In this document: positions 1-5,479 of the stretch, piece after piece
How positions within the stretch are numbered: the stretch's first letter is position 1
Layout of the letters: each line of letters starts with the position of its first letter
Assembly (NCBI GenBank): GCA_003554345.1
Contig: PWGE01000103.1
Location: 1-6,456 of the forward strand
Direction: 5' to 3'
DNA length: 6,456 nt
DNA from: Candidatus Sumerlaeota bacterium
GTDB lineage: Bacteria; Sumerlaeota; T1SED10-198M
The notes under the pieces: model-generated
What the model was told of the DNA's origin: nothing
The model's input: only the letters and a program-made list of their open reading frames with translations
The model's database searches: none
Made by a program: the position numbers and the translations under genes

Positions 1-51
1 ACTTTGCGGGCTTTGCGTGATACTTTCTTTTTCTGGATTTTTTTTTCAACA

Positions 52-100
52 TTGGTGGCGTTAGCACTCGTGCTGACATGAATAACTCCTCTGAAAATAG
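52..100. repeat. Hairpin repeat, copy A
   Basis: First of three related copies. It matches copy B at 37 of 49 ungapped positions and copy C at 30 of 40. Bases 60-66 (GTTAGCA) can pair with 71-77 (TGCTGAC) around a CTCG loop, with one G-U pair. The hairpin is followed by a well conserved single-stranded tail (AATAACTCCTCTGAAAA). The strand of any transcript is unknown. Confidence 0.7.
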
Positions 101-173
101 AACTCTACAAAATATAGTACCCGTTGCTAAAAAAACTTGCACTTCATGAGTGTACTTCTGGTTTCCCGGGAGC

Positions 174-234
174 GCCGATCTCCGACTTACAGTCCGCCTA
201 TGGCGGTCTGAAAGTTCACTCTGGCGGTATCGGC
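174..234. repeat. Nested GC-rich inverted repeat
   Basis: The outer arms GCCGAT (174-179) and ATCGGC (229-234) are exact complements. Inside them CCGCC (194-198) pairs with GGCGG (202-206) over a three-base TAT loop, extended outward by A-T and G-C pairs past one T-T mismatch. TGGCGGT occurs twice (201-207 and 222-228), so the CCGCC arm could pair with either copy, giving two mutually exclusive folds. There is no U tract, so this does not look like an intrinsic terminator. It may be a folded RNA element or a repetitive palindromic unit. Confidence 0.5.
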
Positions 235-255
235 ATCTTATTCTTATTTTCATGC

Positions 256-304
256 TTGGTGGCGGCAGCCTCCGCGCTGGCGTGAGGAACACCTCTGAAA
301 ATAA
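256..304. repeat. Hairpin repeat, copy B
   Basis: This is the GC-richer second copy, aligned without gaps to copy A (37 of 49 identical). The core of the stem (C266-G279, A267-T278, G268-C277, C269-G276) is kept, but two flanking pairs are lost (G265/G280 and C270/C275). The tail ACCTCTGAAAATAA is nearly identical to that of copy A. The equivalent point in copy A lies 204 bases upstream. Confidence 0.7.
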
Positions 305-390
305 CTTCTTGCAGTCAGTAGTCAGCTGATAAAACGCATTTTCCTGAAAAAAATCTGATTGATCTATCCGATCGGTTTTCATGTAATTCT

Positions 391-439
391 GTCCATAATG
401 TCCCTGTCAGTCCGTGTAAGTCTCTGTAGGTCCATAATT
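391..439. repeat. Degenerate 10-nt tandem repeat (GTCCnTGTnA type)
   Basis: Five consecutive units begin with GTC(C/T): GTCCATAAT (391), GTCCCTGTCA (400), GTCCGTGTAA (410), GTCTCTGTAG (420) and GTCCATAATT (430). The three inner units share GTCYSTGTNR, and the first and last units are the same nine bases, framing the array. The period is 9 then 10, close to one helical turn. No function can be read from it. It is too short and too degenerate to be a CRISPR. Confidence 0.65.
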
Positions 440-453
440 TTTTCTTCAGAAGA

Positions 454-493
454 GCGTCAGTACTCGCACTGGCAGGAATAACTCTCCTGAAGC
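454..493. repeat. Hairpin repeat, copy C
   Basis: Third copy, 30 of 40 positions identical to copy A without gaps, starting 192 bases after the equivalent point of copy B. The stem is G456-C473, T457-G472, C458-G471, A459-T470, G460-C469, T461-A468. Relative to copy A, C65-G72 has become T461-A468, a double change that keeps pairing. The wobble T62-G75 has become C458-G471. This favours selection on, or descent from, a folded RNA or hairpin DNA. Confidence 0.65.
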
Positions 494-513
494 ACCTTTT
501 TCTCCTGTTGTGT

Positions 514-547
514 AAAAATTTAATGCTGGGCTGTTGAAAACCCCATT
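514..547 (-). terminator. Weak candidate intrinsic terminator of the four-gene operon
   Basis: Read on the minus strand, AATGGGG (547-541) pairs with CCCAGCATT (530-522) with a two-base AG bulge and a ten-base loop. This is followed by AAA and then five T (518-514). It lies about 95 nt beyond the stop codon of the last operon gene. The stem is short and the T run begins three or four bases after it, so the call is tentative. Confidence 0.3.
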
Positions 548-572
548 ATCGGTGGAAGATAACTTTTGTGCT

Positions 573-591
573 CCTGGTAAACCCAGGTTTT
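573..591 (+). other. Small perfect hairpin CCTGG/CCAGG
   Basis: CCTGG (573-577) and CCAGG (583-587) form a perfect 5-bp stem around a TAAAC loop and are followed by TTTT on the plus strand. It would be a very weak plus-strand terminator if any transcript arrives from the left. It may equally be chance. Confidence 0.2.
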
Positions 592-642
592 CAGTTTGCC
601 GCAGTTTTGGCCGCATGCCATATAGAGCCGATGAGAAGGGAA

Positions 643-1209
643 CTATCGTTCGCAAAAGGTGTGCAGTGTCTTATTAACCCACTTTAAGGGAACCTGAGTA
701 TTAAAACATGGACCGTAAGGGGTGATGTTAGGTATGCCATAAACGGGCAAGGGCATTGCATCACGGATTCCTGAAAAGAGATCCCGTTCACAGGCTACTG
801 CAATAATGAATTCCGGCTTATTCTCGGCTACTATTCGGCGGGCAATAGTACCCCCGGTGGCTATAAAGAGATCAAAATCGTAATCTTCAGCTATCTGGAT
901 AAGGTCTTTTAATTGACACATCCCACAGCGGCGGCAGTTTGTAATATGAAAGGTGACTTTATAAGGGCATTCAGCATATTGAAGACAGTGAGGAAGCAAA
1001 AGCAAAATATTTTTAAACTTCTTTTTGCCAGTTTGGAGGTATATTAAACGATTGTTCAGTTCAATGATATTTTCTTTTATTTTTTTTCGGGGATACAGGA
1101 TGCCGAAGCCGGAAAAAATAATCATGATATAGTAAAGGATATATAAGGTAAAATATCGTAAGAGTTTAATGCACAGGATAGTGGGTCCCGAAACCTTTTT
1201 TTTATCCAT
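643..1209 (-). CDS. DUF116 domain protein
   Basis: The 188-residue protein matches the DUF116 family (Pfam PF01976), whose biochemical role is not established. Residues about 17-38 form one hydrophobic segment, probably a membrane anchor, followed by a basic stretch (RKK, 41-43). The conserved domain starts near residue 68. It shows LLLLPHCLQ (69-77), C81, the cluster CRRCGMC (C92, C95, C98), ATGGTIARRIV (117-127), AVACERDL (137-144) and NITPYGPCFNT (161-171). Seven domain cysteines (75, 81, 92, 95, 98, 140, 168) suggest a metal or Fe-S site, which is my inference. ATG is chosen because it starts 6 nt after the permease stop. No good Shine-Dalgarno is visible, so translational coupling is likely. 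It is the last gene of the operon. The family call is firm, the function unknown. Confidence 0.9.
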   Translation of the reverse strand: MDKKKVSGPTILCIKLLRYFTLYILYYIMIIFSGFGILYPRKKIKENIIELNNRLIYLQTGKKKFKNILLLLPHCLQYAECPYKVTFHITNCRRCGMCQLKDLIQIAEDYDFDLFIATGGTIARRIVAENKPEFIIAVACERDLFSGIRDAMPLPVYGIPNITPYGPCFNTQVPLKWVNKTLHTFCER

Positions 1210-1215
1210 AGTCTA

Positions 1216-1989
1216 TTAGAGTTCTTTTTTATGAAAAATCCAGGTCCCAAGAAAGAGAAATACAAGGGTAAAAAATAAACCATATGCAACGATAGGTAGT
1301 ATAAGATGAGTGGGAACTGGTTCCCAGTTATGAATGACTGCCCGGGATATATCAAATATATCGGTATGAGGAATAATAAGGTAAACTGATCGTATTAAGA
1401 TATCTGATACGGGATGCAAATCAGGTACTTGCATAAGTTCAGAAAGGGTGTGTGGTATTTCATCAGAAATAAGGAAAAAAAGTATGGCTATTGTGAAGGT
1501 GGCAGCAGGTGTCATAAATACTGAAACAAAAAGGGTGAAGGCTATGATGAGAAAGATTCTTACTGTGAGTAAGATTAAATAATGAACAAAAATAATATCT
1601 AATGAAAGGCCTCGAAAGGAAAGGAAAAGCCAGTAAAATAAAGCTATAACGTATAAAAAGACTAACGTTATGATCACAGATCCCAGAAATTTGCCCAGCA
1701 AAAATTCCGCTTTTGATATCGGTTTTGCAAGAAGAGGATAAAGGGTACGGTTTTTAATTTCATTATTAACCTGACCGTAGATGGTCAGTACTCCAACCAG
1801 CAGTGAAAATATAGGCATAAAAAACAGAGGGATATCTTTTAAAATTTTAGCCTCTGTATCAAGATTAAAAACTGTCAGGTAGCCGGTAAGAAAAATGACC
1901 AGTACCATTACAAAAAACAGAACATAAAGATCCTTTTTCGCACTATATTCGAGCAGGACATTCCTCATTACGTAGCACACATTTTTCAT
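1216..1989 (-). CDS. ABC-2 type transporter permease
   Basis: This 257-residue integral membrane protein should be the channel subunit working with the ATPase encoded just upstream. Hydrophobic segments lie at about 21-41, 54-72, 101-125, 132-158, 161-178 and 229-252, the six-span layout of ABC-2/NosY-like permeases. After the second span comes the family's cytosolic signature, residues 77-100 (EIKNRTLYPLLAKPISKAEF and onward), which carries the E-x(3)-RT-x(4)-L-x-KPISR-like pattern. A soluble loop with PHTDIFD (207-213) precedes the last span. The protein ends in KKEL. The ATG follows the ATPase stop codon with no gap and has a good GAGGA ribosome site inside the ATPase tail. The substrate cannot be told from sequence: export of a lipid, drug, ion or peptide, or a cofactor-maturation role, are all possible. 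Confidence 0.9.
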   Translation of the reverse strand: MKNVCYVMRNVLLEYSAKKDLYVLFFVMVLVIFLTGYLTVFNLDTEAKILKDIPLFFMPIFSLLVGVLTIYGQVNNEIKNRTLYPLLAKPISKAEFLLGKFLGSVIITLVFLYVIALFYWLFLSFRGLSLDIIFVHYLILLTVRIFLIIAFTLFVSVFMTPAATFTIAILFFLISDEIPHTLSELMQVPDLHPVSDILIRSVYLIIPHTDIFDISRAVIHNWEPVPTHLILPIVAYGLFFTLVFLFLGTWIFHKKEL

Positions 1990-2928
1990 TTACACATTCC
2001 TCTGTTCGTGAATTATTTGAAAAAATGCTTCTTCTACGCTTCCCTGTTTATCTCCCACATAGAGAACCCTGGCATGAGCAGCTTTAAGAATATCTATAAG
2101 GTCATAAAAACACTTGTGATAATAAAGATCCATTTCGATCAACTTTTCCGGTGTTTCATAAAGTTTTACTTTTTCTCTGAGTCCGGTCTCTCTGATCTTT
2201 TTCAGGAGAGCGGGAAAATCAGCTTTCACAATTATTTTCGTCACCTGTTTGTTTTTCAGCTTTAAATCTTCCAGAGAACCATCGAAAAGCAGTTCTCCCT
2301 CTGAAAGGATTGCCAGTCGATTACAAACTGTTTCCACTTCACCCAGTTCATGAGAACTGAAAAAAATAGTTTTATTTTGTTCAGCACATTTTTCAATGAG
2401 TTCCCGGATTTCCTTCCGTCCAATTGGATCTAAACCAGATGCGGGTTCATCCAGGATCAGAAGACGCGGATTGTTAAGAAGAGCCTGGGCAATGCCTATT
2501 CTCTGTTTCATTCCCTTGGAAAAGTTTTTAATTTTCTCATGGGTGTAATCGCGCATATTGACCGTTTCCAACAGAGAATGTATTTTCCGGTCCAGATTTT
2601 TGCCTCGAAAGTCAAAACAGGTACCATAAAACTTGAGAAGTTGATAAGGGGTTAAGAACCAGTAATATTCCGATGTTTCAGGTAGAAAACCTATTTGTTG
2701 ACGTGCGCTACGGGTATAAGGGGGGTGAGAAAGGACCTTGATAGCCCCCTTTTGTGGAGAAAGAAATCCCAGCAGCATTTTAATAGTAGTGGTTTTTCCG
2801 GCCCCATTAGGGCCCAAAAACCCTACTACTTCACCTTCTTTCACCTTCATGGTTAAATCACTCACCACAGGCTTTGTACGACTGGAAAAAGACCTGGTTA
2901 CATCTTTTAATTCAATAACTGGTCGCAT
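1990..2928 (-). CDS. ABC transporter ATP-binding protein
   Basis: A 312-residue nucleotide-binding subunit that powers the downstream ABC-2 permease. All motifs are intact: Walker A GPNGAGKTT (39-47), a Q-loop region GFLPETSEYYWFLTPYQLL (80-98) in which the usual glutamine is replaced by Glu84 as in many CcmA/NatA-type exporters, signature SKGMKQR (137-143), Walker B LLILDEP (156-162), D-loop SGLD (164-167) and H-loop His193. Residues about 225-312 form the extra C-terminal domain common in ABC-2 exporter ATPases. The ATG lies 4 nt after the kinase stop codon, with only a weak AAGAG ribosome site, so coupling to the kinase gene is likely. The family is certain and the transported substrate unknown. 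Confidence 0.95.
   Translation of the reverse strand: MRPVIELKDVTRSFSSRTKPVVSDLTMKVKEGEVVGFLGPNGAGKTTTIKMLLGFLSPQKGAIKVLSHPPYTRSARQQIGFLPETSEYYWFLTPYQLLKFYGTCFDFRGKNLDRKIHSLLETVNMRDYTHEKIKNFSKGMKQRIGIAQALLNNPRLLILDEPASGLDPIGRKEIRELIEKCAEQNKTIFFSSHELGEVETVCNRLAILSEGELLFDGSLEDLKLKNKQVTKIIVKADFPALLKKIRETGLREKVKLYETPEKLIEMDLYYHKCFYDLIDILKAAHARVLYVGDKQGSVEEAFFQIIHEQRNV
1997..2003 (-). promoter_or_regulatory. Ribosome binding site of the ABC permease
   Basis: AGAGGAA on the minus strand lies about 8-9 nt before the permease ATG, within the last codons of the ATPase gene. It is the best Shine-Dalgarno in the operon and supports the start that directly abuts the ATPase stop. Confidence 0.6.
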
Positions 2929-2932
2929 GGTT

Positions 2933-5431
2933 TTACTCTTGATAGTATTGTTTTAAAACGTTGGTCAGTTCATCGAGGTCAAATGGTTTGTAGAGCACTG
3001 AATGTACTTTTAAAGTTTGCATGAGAAATTCTCTGGATGATGATTTCAGGCCTGTAATTACAATAGTAAGCCGGGGGGCATTTCTCATTTTAAGTTCTTC
3101 CAGTATGTGCCATCCACTAATTCCCGGAATACTTAAGTCTACAATATACACATTAAAATCCTCTTTTCCAGAAACTTTTTTCATGGCGAGGTAGCCATTT
3201 TGACAGATATCCACCTTTTTAACATAGGGTAACTGAAGGAGATGTTTTCTGGCATGGAGAGCGATATCTGATTCATCTTCGATCAAAAGAACCTTGAATT
3301 GAGTAAAAGAAAGGTTTTGAGAAATAGATTTTCTGATTTTTTCAGGCCGCTTATCTGAGAAAGACGGGAAACATATTTTTATAGTGGTACCCTTTCCTTT
3401 TTTACTTTGTAAGGTAATTGTTCCATCCATTTTAGTAATATAAAGGCGGACAAAAAAAAGTCCTAATCCTAATCCATGTTTATGGGAGTCTTCCTGAAAA
3501 AATGGTTCAAAAACCCGTTCCGTGTTTTCCGGAGAAATACCCGGACCGTTATCACGGAAAATACAATAAATATGAGAGTCTTTTTTCTGAACGGAAATAT
3601 GAATATTTACCATGTCAGACCCATGCTGAACACTATTTTCGAGAATATTATTTATTATAGTGAAGAGTGCCTCAGAATCTCCTCTTATTTCTGCAGGAGA
3701 AGAGAAGCCTTTCATGTGAACATGTATTTTTTTCCCCGGATATTTTTCCTGAAGTTCCTGTTTAACTTTTTTCATCTGCGGGGGTAAACACTTGCTGAGA
3801 TTGAGAAATTTTTTCTGCAGGAAAGGGTTGAGTCGGGCGATATTATCAAGAAGAAAAGTAAAGGAGCCAAGGTCTTTGCACAGAGTGGTCATCAGGGAAG
3901 TTTGTGTGGGAAGTTGAGATGAAGAATGTTTTGGGGTAGAAGAAAAAGGAGGCTTTTCCATCTTTTTGAGATTATCTTTGAGAAGCTCGGCTCTCATCAG
4001 GAAGTTATTAAGTCTGTGAGAAATTTTTTGACATGCTGTGGAAATTGATTGCTGCCGGGCGCTTCTGAGTATGGGAGGGCCCAGTTTTTCAATAAAGTGA
4101 TAATACCGGAGTTTGTCGTTAAGTTGATGTTTAAGACGGAGAAACACCTTTATTTTTTCATAAAGGACATCCAGATCCAGGGGTTTGGCAATATAATCGT
4201 CTGCCCCCACCTTATAACCCTTCATGATGCCTTCCTGATCATTTAATGCCGAAATAATTATAACCGGTTTGTAATTGTGTCCGGAAGCGACCTTAATTTT
4301 TTCACAGATATCAAATCCGCTTATGTCGGGTAAATAGATATCAAGTAAAATCAGGTCGATATCTTTTTTACCGGACATCTTTATACCTGTGTACCCATCG
4401 AAAGCAGAAAGGACCTTTATATTTTTGTTTTCAAGATAAACTGTCAGCAACTCCTGGATATCAGGGTTATCCTCAATGCAGAGTATGGTGGGTTGAAAGA
4501 AAGGTAATGTCTGGTTGGGATAAATGGAAGTGGTGGGGATATAGGTAGAGGTTTTGTTACGTCCGGAATACTTGGCAATATAAAGAGCTTTGTCGGCCTG
4601 GTCTATGAAAGATTGTTCACTCATATCCAGTTTTAATGAAGACATCCCCAGGCTTATTGTGAGGCGTATTTCATTAAAAAACGAACCAAAGGAGTGAGTT
4701 TCTACCTGCTTTCGGATTTTCTCAGCAACTTGCCTGGCACCTTTCAAGTCTGTATCGGGGAGTAGTATGATGAACTCATCGCCTCCATACCGGGCAATGT
4801 AGTCTGTGTCACGAAGCAATTGAGATGTAAAAGCAGCAACCTGACACAGCACGGTATCTCCGGTATGGTGTCCAAATAAATCATTTACAAGTTTAAAATA
4901 ATCAATATCAAAAAGGATTAAGGACATATCGGAATTGATGCGTCTACAGCGCTTCATCTCTTTTTTAAGGATTTCCATTATATAACGCCGGTTTCCGATG
5001 CCCGTGAGTTCATCCGTTTGAGCCATTCTTTTTGCTTTGTGGTATTGGGTACTATAAGAAGGTTGCAGCTGTTCTTTGGCGCTTAAAAATTCTATTTTAT
5101 GAAGAAATTCCTTTTCTCTTACAGGAAAAGAAACAATGTCATCACACATGGAACTGAGCTCGTTCCAGAGATCGTCGGAGATTTTTTCTTCTGGAATAAT
5201 GGCAACCACTCGATTATTACAGTTAAGGGCTTTTACCAGTGATATAAATTCACGGCCCTCTTCCATTCCGGTAAGAGATGTGGAGATAAGATAGATGGCA
5301 GGATTTTCAGGGAGAGGAGAAGTGCTTAAATCAATATTTTCAACCTGAAAATTGTTTTTTTTCAGCACTTCTATATAATTATTGAACTCCTGCTCTAAAA
5401 GTGCTATAATTTTGGTTTGATATTTCATCAC
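2933..5431 (-). CDS. GGDEF-containing hybrid histidine kinase with two receivers
   Basis: An 832-residue cytosolic signalling protein with no membrane span. Domains in order: a receiver-like fold without acidic pocket (about 5-118); GGDEF (about 134-298) with TDELTGIGNRR (139-149), active site GGDEF (216-220) and I-site RDTD (207-210), which predicts active, product-inhibited c-di-GMP synthesis; receiver 1 (315-433: D321, phospho-Asp D364, S394, K416); a dimerisation helix with ISHRLNN and candidate His472; a HATPase domain (N-box around N595/N599, DNGPGI 627-632, FEPFF 641-645, GLGLGL 653-658); receiver 2 (712-832: D719, D765, T793, K815). The order is unusual because GGDEF and a receiver precede the kinase. 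It carries no DNA-binding domain. The first codon is GTG with ATG right behind it. An in-frame stop just upstream fixes the start to this pair, and no Shine-Dalgarno is visible. It is the first gene of the operon. Domain calls are firm; signal and partners are unknown. Confidence 0.93.
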   Translation of the reverse strand: MMKYQTKIIALLEQEFNNYIEVLKKNNFQVENIDLSTSPLPENPAIYLISTSLTGMEEGREFISLVKALNCNNRVVAIIPEEKISDDLWNELSSMCDDIVSFPVREKEFLHKIEFLSAKEQLQPSYSTQYHKAKRMAQTDELTGIGNRRYIMEILKKEMKRCRRINSDMSLILFDIDYFKLVNDLFGHHTGDTVLCQVAAFTSQLLRDTDYIARYGGDEFIILLPDTDLKGARQVAEKIRKQVETHSFGSFFNEIRLTISLGMSSLKLDMSEQSFIDQADKALYIAKYSGRNKTSTYIPTTSIYPNQTLPFFQPTILCIEDNPDIQELLTVYLENKNIKVLSAFDGYTGIKMSGKKDIDLILLDIYLPDISGFDICEKIKVASGHNYKPVIIISALNDQEGIMKGYKVGADDYIAKPLDLDVLYEKIKVFLRLKHQLNDKLRYYHFIEKLGPPILRSARQQSISTACQKISHRLNNFLMRAELLKDNLKKMEKPPFSSTPKHSSSQLPTQTSLMTTLCKDLGSFTFLLDNIARLNPFLQKKFLNLSKCLPPQMKKVKQELQEKYPGKKIHVHMKGFSSPAEIRGDSEALFTIINNILENSVQHGSDMVNIHISVQKKDSHIYCIFRDNGPGISPENTERVFEPFFQEDSHKHGLGLGLFFVRLYITKMDGTITLQSKKGKGTTIKICFPSFSDKRPEKIRKSISQNLSFTQFKVLLIEDESDIALHARKHLLQLPYVKKVDICQNGYLAMKKVSGKEDFNVYIVDLSIPGISGWHILEELKMRNAPRLTIVITGLKSSSREFLMQTLKVHSVLYKPFDLDELTNVLKQYYQE

Positions 5432-5432
5432 A

Positions 5433-5461
5433 TTGTAAAATTATAGACAATTTTTTATTAA
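5433..5461 (+). promoter_or_regulatory. Candidate promoter of the PLP-enzyme gene
   Basis: TTGTAA (5433-5438) and TATTAA (5456-5461), 4 of 6 matches each, are spaced by exactly 17 nt. The expected start is near 5468, a leader of about 12 nt before the ATG at 5480. It interleaves with the opposite-strand promoter, so the two may exclude each other. The DNA is very AT-rich, so chance matches are possible. Confidence 0.35.
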
Positions 5462-5468
5462 AAAGCAA
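5440..5468 (-). promoter_or_regulatory. Candidate promoter of the kinase/ABC/DUF116 operon
   Basis: On the minus strand a perfect TATAAT (5445-5440) is preceded, after 17 nt, by TTGCTT (5468-5463), a 3 of 6 match to the -35 consensus. The expected transcription start falls near 5433, within a few bases of the GTG start codon at 5431, so the message would be leaderless or nearly so. This agrees with the lack of a Shine-Dalgarno. Confidence 0.45.
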
Positions 5469-5479
5469 AGAAGTTACTC

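Larger units (their letters stand above)
1..642. other. Intergenic region rich in small repeats, no supported gene
   Basis: No convincing coding region lies in these 642 bases on either strand. The open frames that exist run through the repeats and match no family I recognise. The stretch alternates AT-rich DNA with GC-rich islands (about 165-235 and 256-290). It holds three diverged hairpin repeats, a nested inverted repeat, a degenerate 10-nt tandem array and one weak terminator-like hairpin, each listed separately. CTTTGCG is directly repeated at 2-8 and 11-17 (period 9), the kind of short degenerate repeat often seen between genes. The left edge may belong to the flank of a gene outside the window. 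Confidence 0.7.

Noticed and set aside
368-375. CCGATCGG palindrome as an operator
   Set aside because: An isolated 8-bp palindrome with no promoter or gene next to it is not enough evidence.
391-439. CRISPR-like array
   Set aside because: Units are only 9-10 nt, degenerate and directly abutting with no spacers, and no cas gene is nearby.
446-655. 69-residue minus-strand open frame ending in repeat copy C
   Set aside because: It needs a TTG start inside the end of the DUF116 gene, lacks a ribosome site, matches no family and takes its C-terminal codons from the hairpin repeat.
1122-1355. 77-residue minus-strand frame bridging the permease and DUF116 genes
   Set aside because: It overlaps the ends of two well-supported genes in another frame and has no family match.
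2008-2265. 85-residue plus-strand open frame opposite the ABC ATPase
   Set aside because: It is antisense to a gene with complete ABC motifs and has no recognisable domain; a shadow frame.
3476-3787. 103-residue plus-strand open frame opposite the kinase HATPase region
   Set aside because: The opposite strand encodes intact HATPase motifs, and the frame is low-complexity and rich in Phe and Arg, as expected of an antisense shadow.
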